The translations under genes and the position numbers were made by a program. Under the pieces are notes generated by a model, which made no database searches, was not told where the DNA came from, and saw nothing but the letters and a program-made list of their open reading frames with translations. From NCBI RefSeq assembly GCF_014204915.1, contig NZ_JACHMH010000001.1, forward strand, positions 2,232,001 to 2,296,000: 64,000 nt of DNA, given 5' to 3'. The DNA is from Crossiella cryophila (GTDB lineage Bacteria > Actinomycetota > Actinomycetes > Mycobacteriales > Pseudonocardiaceae). Shown here in pieces: positions 1-8,679 of the stretch (positions are counted from its first letter, which is position 1; each line of letters opens with the position of its first letter).

Positions 1-421
1 GCAGTACCGCGCCCCTGGCCCGCCTGGGTTCGCCGAGCAGTTCGGCCATGGCGACGCCCAGCTCAGGGCGGCGGGCCGATTCGGCGATCAGGTCCGGCAC
101 GATCCGGGCGAACCGCGGGTGGGTCAGGAAGTCCCGGAACGCGGTCAGCGCGGCCAGCAGGTCGCCGCGCAGCGAGCCGGTGTCCGGGGTGGCGGCCATC
201 GGCACGCCCAGTTCGGCGACCACCGCCAGCACCATGTCCTGCTTGGCAGGCCAGCGCCGGTACAGCGCGCTCTTGCCCACCCCGGCCCGCTTGGCCACCG
301 CCTCCATGGACAGCCGGCCGTAACCGGCCTCGGCCAGCTCGTCCAGGGCCGCCTCGGTGATCGCGGCGGTGACCTGGGGCTGGAGCACGGCGGCGCCGGT
401 GGGGGTGCGACGGGAGGTCAT
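1..421 (-). CDS. TetR family repressor (3' end cut by window edge)
   Basis: Reading leftward from an ATG at 421 gives an open frame that runs off the window. The first ~60 residues form a TetR N-terminal helix-turn-helix, with the motifs AGYGRLSMEAVAKRAGVGKS and ALYRRWPAKQD; the start of a C-terminal ligand domain follows. It diverges from the SnoaL/NmrA gene pair, and the interval of about 70 bp holds two identical 10-bp palindromes (429-469), so it probably represses itself and that pair. The ligand is unknown. The family call is firm. Only about 140 residues are visible. Confidence 0.9.
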   Translation of the reverse strand, partial: MTSRRTPTGAAVLQPQVTAAITEAALDELAEAGYGRLSMEAVAKRAGVGKSALYRRWPAKQDMVLAVVAELGVPMAATPDTGSLRGDLLAALTAFRDFLTHPRFARIVPDLIAESARRPELGVAMAELLGEPRRARGAVL

Positions 422-428
422 GGACGGA

Positions 429-469
429 ACGGTACCGTCCCGGCTATGTTAACGTCGGGACGGTACCGT
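429..469. promoter_or_regulatory. Twin-palindrome TetR operator
   Basis: The perfect palindrome ACGGTACCGT occurs at 429-438 and again at 460-469, 31 bp centre to centre (about three helical turns). The copies lie in mirrored flanks (GGA and TCCCG versus CGGGA and TCCG), so the whole block is an inverted repeat. It sits between the divergent tetR start (421) and the SnoaL-like start (493). Paired palindromes of this kind are typical TetR operators; the assignment to the adjacent repressor is inference. Confidence 0.8.
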
Positions 470-492
470 TCCGTCCGGTTAGAGGAGTGAAC

Positions 493-921
493 ATGCGCAC
501 TGCCCGACAGACCTTCGAGCACGGGCTGGAACTGTTGCTGGCCAAGGACATGGCCGCCTTCGTCCAGCTGTGGGCGCCGGCCGGGATCATGGAGTTCCCG
601 TTCGCCGCGCCGGGCGCGCCGCGGCGGATCGAGGGCCGGGACGCGGTCTGGGAGTACCTGCGGGACTACCCGGAGATCCTGGACATCCGGGAGTTCCCGA
701 GCGTCCTGGTGCACGAGACCACCGACCCGGAGGTGCTGGTGGTCGAGCTGGAGGCGGCCGGGTTCGTGGTGGCCAGCGGGGCGCCCTACCGGATCGGCTA
801 CGTCGCGGTGCTGACCATCCGCGACGGCGAGATCCACACCTACCGCGACTACTGGAGCCCGACCGCGCTGGCCGGACTGCTCGACGGCGCGGTGACCCTG
901 CCGGGCGGCACCCGTGGCTGA
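493..921 (+). CDS. SnoaL/NTF2-like fold protein
   Basis: 142 residues with an NTF2-like pattern: an N-terminal helix (TFEHGLELLLAKDMAAFVQL), then alternating strands ending in TIRDGEIHTYRDYWSP, as in the SnoaL and PhzA/B group. Such proteins act as small isomerases, cyclases or binding proteins; the substrate cannot be read here. The ATG at 493 is preferred to a GTG at 487 because the ribosome site GAGG at 482-485 sits correctly upstream of it. It overlaps the next gene by 8 bp and is controlled with it, probably by the divergent TetR. Confidence 0.8.
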   Translation: MRTARQTFEHGLELLLAKDMAAFVQLWAPAGIMEFPFAAPGAPRRIEGRDAVWEYLRDYPEILDIREFPSVLVHETTDPEVLVVELEAAGFVVASGAPYRIGYVAVLTIRDGEIHTYRDYWSPTALAGLLDGAVTLPGGTRG

Positions 922-1759
922 GCCGATCCTGGTCACCGGCGCCACCGGGACCACCGGCGGCAGGCTGGTCCGGCGGCTGCTCGCGGCCGGGCACGAGGTG
1001 CGCGCGGCCAGCCGGAATCCGGGTGCCGCCAACCAGGTCCGCTTCGACTGGGCCGATCCGGGCACGCACGCCGCCGCGGTCGCCGGGGTGCGGCGGATGT
1101 ACCTGGTCGCGCCGCCGGGCGTGGCCGACCCGCTGCCGCTGGTGGCGGAGTTCCTGCGGACCGCGCTGGCCGCCGGGCTGGCGCGGGTGGTGCTGCTCAG
1201 CTCCTCCGCGGTACCCGAGGGCGCGCCCGCGCTGGGGGAACTGCACGCGCTGGTGCGCCTGCAGTGTCCTGAATGGACAGTGCTGCGGCCGTCCTGGTTC
1301 ATGCAGAACTTCCTCGGTGATCACCCGCTTGCCGTGGGGTTGCGCGAAAGGGGTGAACTGGTCAGCGCGACCGGGACCGGGCGGATCGGCTTCATCGACG
1401 CCGGGGACATCGCCGCGGTGGCCGGGCACGCGCTGCTGGCCGAGACCCCGCTGAACACCGAACTGGTGCTCACCGGGCCGGAAGCGCTCAGCTACGCCGA
1501 CGCGGCCGCGATCTGGACCGAACTCGGCGTGCCTGCCCGGCACCACGCCGTCTCGGTGACCGAACTCACCCAGCGTCACATCGCCGCTGGTTACCCGCCG
1601 GACTTCGCCGCCCTGCTGGCCGGGCTGGACGAGGACATCCGGCAGGGCGCGGAGGACCGGGTCACCGACACCGTGCGGCGGCTGACCGGACGCGAGCCCT
1701 GCGCCCTTCGCACGGTGCTGCTGGGCGCGACGGCCGGACAGGTACCGGCAAACGGGTGA
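914..1759 (+). CDS. NmrA-like NAD(P)-binding oxidoreductase
   Basis: 281 residues with a Rossmann fold at the N terminus (ILVTGATGTTGGRLVRRLL, the GxxGxxG dinucleotide loop) and an atypical-SDR body of the NmrA / NAD(P)H-azoreductase type. The motif RPSWFMQNF and the C-terminal region match that subfamily, which usually lacks the classical YxxxK pair. It may reduce quinones or act as a redox sensor. The GTG start overlaps the end of the SnoaL-like gene, so the two are translationally coupled under the TetR operator. Confidence 0.82.
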   Translation: MAEPILVTGATGTTGGRLVRRLLAAGHEVRAASRNPGAANQVRFDWADPGTHAAAVAGVRRMYLVAPPGVADPLPLVAEFLRTALAAGLARVVLLSSSAVPEGAPALGELHALVRLQCPEWTVLRPSWFMQNFLGDHPLAVGLRERGELVSATGTGRIGFIDAGDIAAVAGHALLAETPLNTELVLTGPEALSYADAAAIWTELGVPARHHAVSVTELTQRHIAAGYPPDFAALLAGLDEDIRQGAEDRVTDTVRRLTGREPCALRTVLLGATAGQVPANG

Positions 1760-1894
1760 CTCGGAGTGGCAAAAAGCTTGCGGACGGTAATAGTTGCCGG
1801 ACACGAAGTCAGTCGATCAGGAACGGACCGTAGCTAGCCGACTCCGGGCTGGCGTCGGTAGGCTTCCCTGTCGCCGTGCCTTGCACTTCCCGAC

Positions 1895-4096
1895 GTGCAC
1901 GTGGACACCCCGACTACCGCGTACAACAGGCCAGCAACCATGACACTGCCACTCCCGGAAGACCTCCCGGCGCCGCGGCGCCCGGTGTCAGCTCATCAGG
2001 GCGGCTCCCCAGCCGATAATCCTCGTGAGCGGGAGAAACTTGCCAGGAAGTGGGCGTATCTGGTCAGCACCACCGCCTACATCCCGCTCTCCCACCCCGA
2101 GGTGGAACAGCGGCTGCAGGGCCTGGTGGACATCCTGGTCGGCACCGTGCGGGCAGAGCCCTTCGTCTCCGCTCCGGCCGGACCGGTCGGCGCGGAGCTG
2201 GTCGCGCTCAACTGCGTCGGGCCGGAGAGCCTGGAGCGCAGTGTCGACGTGCTCGGCCGGGCCCTGCTCGCACTGCCCAGCCTGCGCCGGGTCAACAAGC
2301 TCACCGACCGCGTGGTGATGGTGCTGGCCGCGCTCACCTCGGGTTACCTGGAGGCGTTCCGGGCCTTCATCTTCCAGCAGCAGGAGGCGCTGAACCGGGC
2401 GCTGTTCAAGGCGGCCAACGACGCCGAGCGGCAGCGCAAGGACAGCGACGCCCGGCTGGAGGAGGTCTTCCGCTGCTCGGCCAGCGGCATCGCCATCACC
2501 GACCTGGACGGCGCCTTCCTCAAGACCAACACCGCCGTGCACGAGCTGCTGGGCTACACCGCGGAGGAACTCACCGAGCTGACCCTGTTCGACCTGGTCG
2601 CGCCGGACGAGCGGGCCTCGCTGCGCAACGCCTGCGCCGACCTGCGGGCCGGCCGGGTGGACCGGCTCCGGCAGCAGCGGAAACGCATGCTGCACAAGGA
2701 GGAGGAGCCGCTGTGGGCGCTGCTGAGCGTCTCGCTGCAGCCCAGTGAGGGTCAGGAGCCGGGCAGGCTGGTCACCGTGATCGCGGACGACACCCAGGTC
2801 ACCGCGCTGCAGAAGACGCTGAACCGGCAGTCGCTGCACGACATGGTCACCACGCTGCCCAACCGCCAGTACTTCAGCACCGCGGCCGAGACCATGCTGC
2901 GCCGGGCCGACCCGGCCACCGGCGTCACCCTGTACCACCTCGACCTGGACGCCTTCGCCGCGATCAACAACGGCTACGGCGCCGAGGTCGGCGACCGGCT
3001 GCTGCGGATCGTGGCCGATCGGCTGCTCACCATCTTCGAGGGCGAGGAGACGATCATCGCCCGCCTGGGCGGCGACGAGTTCGCGGTGCTGGTGCGCAAC
3101 TCCGCGGACACCCCGAAGGTGCTCACCATGGTGCGCCGGATCGACGAGGAGCTGTCCGAACCGGTCTACCTCAACGACACCACCGGCGTCGCGGTCTCGG
3201 CCACCATCGGTGTGGTGCACCAGCCGCGCCCCAGCATCAGCGCGGTCGAGTTGATGCGCACCGGGGACCTGACCCTGCGCCGGGTCAAGCGCACCGGCCA
3301 CCGTCAGTGGGCCATGTTCGACCAGGGCAAGGACTGCGCCGACCGCGACGACTTCCGCATCGCGGGCGCGATGGCGGGCGCCTGGGAGAACGGCGAGGTC
3401 CAGCTCCGGCACCGCCCCGTGGTCCGCCTGGCCGACCAGGAACTCCTCGGCCTGGAAGCCCTGCTGCACTGGGACAGCCCCGAGTTCGGCCCACTGGACA
3501 ACGACCGCTGCCGGGCCCTGGCCGAGTCCACCGGCCTGATCATCCCGCTGGGTTCCTGGCTGCTGCAAGCGGCGGCCGAGCGCAACCGCCGCCGGGTCCA
3601 GCGGGCCGGCCGCGAACAACCCCTGCTGCTCAGCCTCACCCCGACCCAGGTGGTCGAACCCGACTTCACCTGCGTGGTGCAACAGGTGGTCAACGACACC
3701 GGCCTGCCGTATGAACAACTCCGCCTTGGCGTCCCCGTCACGGCCCTGACCTCCCCCATGGCCGTGGACAACCTCACCGACCTGGCCGACTCCGGCGTCC
3801 GCATCACCCTGGACGACTTCGGCTCGGCCACCGGCGAGATCGAGTACCTGGAAGACCTCCCGGTCAGCGCCGTCCGCGTCGCCCGCACCCTGGTCGCCCG
3901 CCAGGCGGCCCACCCCGCCTCGCTGACCAGCAAGGCCCTCCGCGAGCTGGTCGCCACCGCGCAACTGGCAGGCGCGACAGTCCTGGTGGACGGCATCCAC
4001 ACCCAGGCCCAGGCGGACTGGTGGCGCGCGGTCGGCGCCGAATCAGCCACCGGCGACCTCTTCACCGCCGACCCGGCAGCCGATCCAGCGGACTAA
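1895..4096 (+). CDS. PAS-GGDEF-EAL protein with degenerate EAL domain
   Basis: 733 residues. The N-terminal ~190 are an uncharacterised helical region, followed by a PAS domain (~193-310; EVFRCSASGIAITDLDGAFL), a GGDEF domain (~315-475) with an intact GGDEF motif in ARLGGDEFAVLV, and an EAL domain (~490-733). The GGDEF half should make c-di-GMP. The EAL half keeps EAL (LEALLHW) and DDFG, but the usual TE motif reads PVTAL, the K-I-D segment reads RVA and the late AEGVE motif reads VDGIH, so phosphodiesterase activity is unlikely. No membrane segment is seen. The GTG at 1895 gives the longest frame; an ATG at 1940 is also possible and neither has a good ribosome site. It stands alone. Confidence 0.88.
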   Translation: MHVDTPTTAYNRPATMTLPLPEDLPAPRRPVSAHQGGSPADNPREREKLARKWAYLVSTTAYIPLSHPEVEQRLQGLVDILVGTVRAEPFVSAPAGPVGAELVALNCVGPESLERSVDVLGRALLALPSLRRVNKLTDRVVMVLAALTSGYLEAFRAFIFQQQEALNRALFKAANDAERQRKDSDARLEEVFRCSASGIAITDLDGAFLKTNTAVHELLGYTAEELTELTLFDLVAPDERASLRNACADLRAGRVDRLRQQRKRMLHKEEEPLWALLSVSLQPSEGQEPGRLVTVIADDTQVTALQKTLNRQSLHDMVTTLPNRQYFSTAAETMLRRADPATGVTLYHLDLDAFAAINNGYGAEVGDRLLRIVADRLLTIFEGEETIIARLGGDEFAVLVRNSADTPKVLTMVRRIDEELSEPVYLNDTTGVAVSATIGVVHQPRPSISAVELMRTGDLTLRRVKRTGHRQWAMFDQGKDCADRDDFRIAGAMAGAWENGEVQLRHRPVVRLADQELLGLEALLHWDSPEFGPLDNDRCRALAESTGLIIPLGSWLLQAAAERNRRRVQRAGREQPLLLSLTPTQVVEPDFTCVVQQVVNDTGLPYEQLRLGVPVTALTSPMAVDNLTDLADSGVRITLDDFGSATGEIEYLEDLPVSAVRVARTLVARQAAHPASLTSKALRELVATAQLAGATVLVDGIHTQAQADWWRAVGAESATGDLFTADPAADPAD

Positions 4097-4501
4097 CCAC
4101 CCGCCCCCCCGCGCCGCGCACCCGAGCCCTGCCACACACCTCGTGCGGCTACGCGCCCACACCTCCACACCCGGCCCCAGCCCTTGGCGCCCGGCCCCAG
4201 CCCCGGCCCCTCGCCCCGGCACCCGGGTGCCCCCTCGCCCGGAGCTGCCTCCATCTCCGCGGCCCCGGCCCGCCCCTCCGCCTCGCCCCTTGCCCCAACT
4301 CTCCCCGCCTGCCCGCCCCGTCTGCCCCGGCCCCCGCCTGCTCCGCCCGCCTTGCGCCCGAACCCACCGCCCTCCCCGCGCCCCGCACCCCACCGAACCC
4401 ACCCCAACTCCGCCGATCGGCTCTGGCCGCCCCGACCGAAAACGTTTACGGTCAACCACGCCGCCCCGCCCCACCCTTCGTTCGACGCGGAAGAAGGAGC
4501 C
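4097..4501. other. C-rich intergenic spacer, no gene
   Basis: About 400 bp between the diguanylate cyclase and the pectinase. From 4100 to about 4420 the plus strand is extremely rich in C and poor in G, with drifting repeats of CCCGGCCCCAGCCCC type. Open frames through it exist on both strands because of composition, but they are low-complexity Pro/Ala/Arg strings with no start context and are rejected as genes. Only the last ~70 bp look regulatory. Confidence 0.75.
4434..4453. promoter_or_regulatory. LacI-family-type operator upstream of pectinase
   Basis: The 20-mer GACCGAAAACGTTTACGGTC is palindromic at 9 of 10 base pairs around an AAACGTTT core, the classical LacI/GalR-family operator core. 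It lies about 50 bp before the GH28 start, and no LacI gene is in the window. The shape supports sugar-dependent repression of the exported pectinase; which regulator binds is unknown. Confidence 0.7.
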
Positions 4502-5908
4502 ATGGAAGGCAGGATCAACCGCCGGACGCTGATCACCGGCCTCACCGCCGCCGCGGCCGCCCCACTGCTCGTCCCGGCCGCCGCCCAGGCGATCGGCAGC
4601 CCGGTGCCCGTCGCGCCCTACCTCGCGCCGCCCGCCGTGCCCACGCTGCCGTGGCCGGAGGCGAACAAGATCGTCGCCGAGACCACCCTGCCCACCTTCC
4701 CGGACCGCCTGTTCAAGGCCGCCGACTACGGTGCCAAGGGCGATGGCAAGACCGACAACACCGAGGCGTTCGCCAAGGCCATCGACGCCTGCACCAAGGC
4801 GGGCGGCGGGCACGTCACGGTGGTCAAGGGCACCTACGTCACCGGCGCGATCCGGTTGCGCAGCAACGTGCACCTGCACCTGGAGACCGGGGTGGTGCTC
4901 AAGTTCAGCGGTGACGGCACCAAGTTCCCCACCGTGCTCACCCGGTACGAGGGCATCGAGTGCATGAACCGGTCGCCGATGATCTACGCCTACGGCGAGA
5001 AGAACATCGCGATCACCGGCAAGGCCACCCTGGACGCGGGCGGCACCTCGCCGTGGAACAAGGGCAACGACCGCGCCTACCTGGAATCGCTGGTGGCCAA
5101 GGGAACCGCGCCGGAGAAGCGGATCGTGCCCGGCTCCGGCCACACCATGCGCTCGACCTTCATCGAGCCCTACAAGTGCGAGAACGTGCTCATCCAGGGC
5201 ATCACGCTGAAGAACCCCAAGTTCTGGCAGATCCACCCCACGCTGTGCCGCAATGTCACCGTCGACGGCGTCAGCACCGACCCGACCACCTCGGCGAACA
5301 ACACCGATGGCGTCGACCCGGAGTCCTGCGACCACGTGGTGATCGTCAACTGCGATCTCGGCGCGCACGACGACAACATCGCGATCAAGTCCGGCCGGGA
5401 CGCCGACGGCCGCCGGATCAACGTGCCGTGCCAGAACATCGTGGTCGCCGACTGCCGGATGAACGGCAACTGGGGCGCCATCACCTGCGGCAGCGAGCAG
5501 ACCGGCGGCATCCGCAACGTCTACGCCTACCGGCTCAACGTGGTGGGGGAGACCAAGTTCGCGCTCTACGTCAAGTCCAACACCAAGCGCGGCGGCTTCT
5601 CCACCAACATCAACCTGGACTCGGTCACCGGCACCTACGTCCGCTCGGTGGTGTACGTGAACTCCACCTACAACAACCAGACCGGCAACACCCCGCCCAA
5701 GTTCGGCCCGTTCCGGCTGAGCAACTGCGGCAGCACCAAGGCCGCCTCGGTGCTCAACGTGGCAGGCCTGGACGAATCGCACATCAACGGCCTCGAGCTG
5801 ACCGACTGCAAGTTCAACGGCGTGGCCAGCACCGGCAACACCATCAAGTTCGTCGACGGCCTCAAACTCACCGGCAGCACCGTCAACGGCAAACCCATGC
5901 AACCCTGA
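4502..5908 (+). CDS. Tat-exported GH28 polygalacturonase-like pectinase
   Basis: 468 residues. A twin-arginine signal (NRRTLITG followed by a hydrophobic Ala-rich stretch ending AAAQA) predicts folded export. The mature protein begins with the pectate lyase-like beta-helix motif AADYGAKGDGKTDNTEAF and carries GH28 signatures: NTDGVDPESC (first catalytic Asp), AHDDNIAIKSGRD (second and third acidic residues), then CGSEQTGGIRNV and LYVKSN near the usual RIK site. The pattern resembles exo-acting members, which lack the endo-type GHG. The frame stays open far upstream, but the ATG at 4502 has the ribosome site GAAGGAG. A perfect terminator follows. Confidence 0.88.
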   Translation: MEGRINRRTLITGLTAAAAAPLLVPAAAQAIGSPVPVAPYLAPPAVPTLPWPEANKIVAETTLPTFPDRLFKAADYGAKGDGKTDNTEAFAKAIDACTKAGGGHVTVVKGTYVTGAIRLRSNVHLHLETGVVLKFSGDGTKFPTVLTRYEGIECMNRSPMIYAYGEKNIAITGKATLDAGGTSPWNKGNDRAYLESLVAKGTAPEKRIVPGSGHTMRSTFIEPYKCENVLIQGITLKNPKFWQIHPTLCRNVTVDGVSTDPTTSANNTDGVDPESCDHVVIVNCDLGAHDDNIAIKSGRDADGRRINVPCQNIVVADCRMNGNWGAITCGSEQTGGIRNVYAYRLNVVGETKFALYVKSNTKRGGFSTNINLDSVTGTYVRSVVYVNSTYNNQTGNTPPKFGPFRLSNCGSTKAASVLNVAGLDESHINGLELTDCKFNGVASTGNTIKFVDGLKLTGSTVNGKPMQP

Positions 5909-5914
5909 GCTGAC

Positions 5915-5965
5915 CCCTGGCCGACGTGGATGTCGGATTCCTGCTAGCAACCACGTCGGCCAGGG
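5915..5965 (+). terminator. Intrinsic hairpin terminator after pectinase gene
   Basis: A 15-bp perfect inverted repeat, CCCTGGCCGACGTGG at 5915-5929 and its complement at 5951-5965, with a 21-nt loop and no U-tract, as is common in actinobacteria. It starts 6 bp after the stop codon. A GTG at 5926 that could extend the next gene lies inside the stem, which argues for the later start at 5980. Confidence 0.85.
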
Positions 5966-5979
5966 TCGATGCTGTACCC

Positions 5980-7449
5980 GTGCACGAGGACTTCGAGCGG
6001 TGCCTGCGGGCGGTCCAGGCCAAGGACGAGCGGTTCGACGGCTGGTTCTTCACCGCGGTCCGCACCACCGGCATCTACTGCAGGCCAAGCTGCCCGGTGC
6101 GCCCGCCCAAGGCGCGCAACATGGTCTTCCACCCCAGCGCGGCAGCCGCTCAGCAGGCCGGTTACCGCGCCTGCAAGCGCTGCCGCCCGGACGCCAGCCC
6201 CGGCTCGCCGGAGTGGAACCACCGTGCCGACGCGGTCGCCAGGGCCATGCGGCTGATCGCCGAGGGCGTGGTGGACCGCGAGGGCGTGCCCGGACTGGCC
6301 GCCCGGCTCGGCTACAGCACCCGCCAGGTCGAACGCCAGCTCAACGCCGAACTCGGCGCCGGACCACTGGCGCTGGCCAGGGCGCAGCGCGCGCAGACCG
6401 CCCGGCTGCTCATCGAGACCAGCGCGCTGACCATGACCGACATCGCGCTGGCCGCCGGCTTCGGCAGTGTGCGCACCTTCAACGACACCGTGCGCGAGGT
6501 CTTCGCGCTCTCCCCGAGCGAACTGCGTGCCAGGGCAGGCCGCGGCATCCCGGCCGTGACCACCGGCGCGCTGCTGCTGCGGTTGCCCTTCCGCAAGCCG
6601 CTGTGCCCGGACAACCTGTTCGGCCACCTCGCCGCCACCGCCGTGCCCGGCGTGGAGGAGTGGCGGGACGGCGCCTACCGCCGCACCCTGCGGTTGCCGC
6701 ACGGCCACGGCATCGCCGAACTCTGGCCGCTGCCCGACCACATCGGCTGCCGGCTGTCCCTGACCGACATCCGCGACCTGCCGGTGGCGATCAGCCGCTG
6801 CCGGGTGCTGCTCGACCTGGACGCCGACCCGGCAGCCGTTGACGAGCAGCTGCGCGCCGACCCGGTGCTGAAACCGTTGGTGGAGAAGAACTCCGGCCGC
6901 CGGGTGCCGCGCACCGTCGACCCGGCCGAGTTCGCCGTGCGCGCCGTGCTCGGCCAGCAGGTCTCCACCGCGGCCGCCCGCACGCACGCCGCCCGCCTGG
7001 TCGCCGCGCACGGCGAGCCCATCGAGGATCCCTGCGGCGGCCTCACCCACCTGTTCCCTGCCCCGCGGGCGCTGACCCAGCTCGACCCGGCGAGCCTGGC
7101 CATGCCCGAATCCCGCCGCCGCACCCTGCTCGCCCTGGTGCACGCGCTGGCCGAGGGTGAGCTGGACCTCGGCCCCGGCAGTGACTGGACCGCCGCCCGC
7201 GACCGGCTCGCCGCGCTGCCCGGATTCGGCCCGTGGACGGTGGAAACCGTGGCCATGCGCGCCCTCGGCGACCCGGACGCCTTCATCCCCACCGATCTCG
7301 GCATCCGCCAGGCCGCCGAGAACCTCGGCCTGCCCAGCACCCCCGCCGCGCTCACCCGGCACGCCGGCCTCTGGCGACCCTGGCGCGCCTACGCCGTCCA
7401 GCACCTCTGGGCCACCGGCGACCACCCGATCAACCTGCTGCCCGCGTAA
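5980..7449 (+). CDS. alkA: Ada/AlkA fusion: DNA-3-methyladenine glycosylase 2 with AraC domain
   Basis: 489 residues in three parts. First is an Ada-type metal-binding domain with four cysteines (YCRPSCPV ... CKRCRPD), which in Ada accepts methyl groups from phosphotriesters. Second is an AraC helix-turn-helix (~85-170). Third is an AlkA base-excision domain with the helix-hairpin-helix LPGFGPWTVETVAMRALGDPDAF and its catalytic Asp in PTDLG. The protein should both sense and repair alkylation. The GTG at 5980 gives the family start MHEDFERCLRAV. The ogt gene follows 8 bp later, so this is an alkylation-response operon. Confidence 0.92.
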   Translation: MHEDFERCLRAVQAKDERFDGWFFTAVRTTGIYCRPSCPVRPPKARNMVFHPSAAAAQQAGYRACKRCRPDASPGSPEWNHRADAVARAMRLIAEGVVDREGVPGLAARLGYSTRQVERQLNAELGAGPLALARAQRAQTARLLIETSALTMTDIALAAGFGSVRTFNDTVREVFALSPSELRARAGRGIPAVTTGALLLRLPFRKPLCPDNLFGHLAATAVPGVEEWRDGAYRRTLRLPHGHGIAELWPLPDHIGCRLSLTDIRDLPVAISRCRVLLDLDADPAAVDEQLRADPVLKPLVEKNSGRRVPRTVDPAEFAVRAVLGQQVSTAAARTHAARLVAAHGEPIEDPCGGLTHLFPAPRALTQLDPASLAMPESRRRTLLALVHALAEGELDLGPGSDWTAARDRLAALPGFGPWTVETVAMRALGDPDAFIPTDLGIRQAAENLGLPSTPAALTRHAGLWRPWRAYAVQHLWATGDHPINLLPA

Positions 7450-7457
7450 GGAAGAGC

Positions 7458-7949
7458 ATGCGCACCAACACCGTCATCGACAGCCCCTACGGCCCGCTCA
7501 CCCTGGTCGCCCAGGACGGGGCGCTGGCCGGGATCTACATGGACCAGCAGCGTCATCTCCCACCGCTGGAGAGCTTCGGCGAACCCGATCCGGCCGCGTT
7601 TGGTGCGGCGATCGACCAGCTCACCCGGTACTTCGCCGGCGAGCTGCGCCGCTTCGAGCTGCCGATGACCTTGCAGGGCACCGATTTCCAGCGCTCGGTG
7701 TGGGAGCTGCTGCTCGAGATCCCCTACGGCGAGACCACCACCTACGGCGAACTCGCGCAGCGGCTCGGCAATCCGCTGGCCGCCCGCGCGGTCGGCCTGG
7801 CCAACGGCAAGAACCCGATCAGCATCATCGTGCCCTGCCACCGGGTGATCGGCTCGACCGGCAACCTCACCGGATATGGGGGAGGACTGGCGAAGAAGCG
7901 GCGGCTGCTGGACTTCGAGCGAGGTCGAGATCAGCTGACAGCGTGGTGA
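7458..7949 (+). CDS. ogt: Methylated-DNA--protein-cysteine methyltransferase
   Basis: 163 residues, normal for Ogt/MGMT. The suicide-cysteine motif IIVPCHRVIG, the helix-turn-helix recognition region (IPYGETTTYGELA, ARAVGLANGKNP) and NLTGYGGGL are all intact. It directly reverses O6-methylguanine and O4-methylthymine. The ATG at 7458 has GGAAGAG just upstream and follows the Ada/AlkA gene by 8 bp, so both are probably induced together. Its last 83 bp overlap the end of the convergent EspG-like gene. Confidence 0.95.
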   Translation: MRTNTVIDSPYGPLTLVAQDGALAGIYMDQQRHLPPLESFGEPDPAAFGAAIDQLTRYFAGELRRFELPMTLQGTDFQRSVWELLLEIPYGETTTYGELAQRLGNPLAARAVGLANGKNPISIIVPCHRVIGSTGNLTGYGGGLAKKRRLLDFERGRDQLTAW

Positions 7950-8679
7950 GCTGGCCGTGCAGCCGCCGGGTGTCCGCCGGGCTGACCGTGGTCCAGGCCG
8001 TGCCGTCGCCGGCCCGGTGCTCCTCCACCAGGTAGCGCCCGTAGCTGGTGTCGTGGAAGGCCACCACCCGCTCGGCCCGGCGCCGCCGTCCGGTGGCGTC
8101 CTGCCCGGCCACGCCGAACTGCCCGAAGTCCACCGGATCCCGGAACATCAGCGCCAGCGCGGTGGCCTGTGCCGATGGCACGCCGAACTCGACCAGCGCG
8201 GGCTCGAACGCCTCCAGGTCGCCCGAGGCCGCCGCGGTGCTCAGCGCCGCGGACCGCACCGACACGCTTTCCCCCGGCCCGGCTGGCCGTTCCGGCAGCG
8301 GGGACAGGATCGCGTGCGCCAGCCCGGTCGGCTCCAGCACGGTGACCTGCCAGCGCGCGCCGTCGGAGACCACCAGCGCGGCCTGCTCGCCCGCACTGGC
8401 CGCCAGCGCCCGCACCGGCGACTCCAGGAACAGCCGCGCGTCCAGCTCCCGCTCCGGCCGGGCCAGCATGCGCAGCAGTGCCACCAGTTCCGGGTGCACC
8501 CCGCCACGCAGCATCAGCCCGGCGGCGGCCAGTTCGGCCTCGGCCAGCTCGGTCTGCCCGGCCCGCTCGGCCGCGGAGTGCGCCTGCGGCGGCACCCGGA
8601 TCACCAGCGGCTGCGGACCCAGTTCCAGCCGCCGCCACACCAGGTCCACGGCCGCGACGGAGAGCGTGAACGCGGTCAC
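7867..8679 (-). CDS. EspG-like ESX (type VII) secretion chaperone
   Basis: 270 residues with EspG-family hallmarks: an N-terminal FTLSVAAVDLVWRRLELG, central beta strands (AALVVSDGARWQVTVLEP) and the ESX chaperone C-terminal half. EspG proteins bind the tip of PE-PPE heterodimers in the cytosol and deliver them to the ESX translocon. The GTG start overlaps the stop of the PPE-like gene (TGA/GTGA), giving the order PE-like, PPE-like, EspG. The 3' end runs 83 bp into ogt on the opposite strand. No EccB, EccC, EccD, EccE or mycosin gene is in the window. Confidence 0.85.
   Translation of the reverse strand: MTAFTLSVAAVDLVWRRLELGPQPLVIRVPPQAHSAAERAGQTELAEAELAAAGLMLRGGVHPELVALLRMLARPERELDARLFLESPVRALAASAGEQAALVVSDGARWQVTVLEPTGLAHAILSPLPERPAGPGESVSVRSAALSTAAASGDLEAFEPALVEFGVPSAQATALALMFRDPVDFGQFGVAGQDATGRRRRAERVVAFHDTSYGRYLVEEHRAGDGTAWTTVSPADTRRLHGQLTTLSADLDLARSPAAAASSPVLPHIR

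Noticed and set aside
4184-4501. N-terminal extension of the pectinase
   Set aside because: The extension is a Pro/Ala low-complexity string from the C-rich spacer. The ATG at 4502 has a ribosome site and begins a proper Tat signal.
4043-5950. A very long minus-strand open frame across the pectinase gene
   Set aside because: It is antisense to a clear GH28 protein, has a Gly/Ala/Arg-biased translation with no domain, and reflects GC-driven lack of stops.
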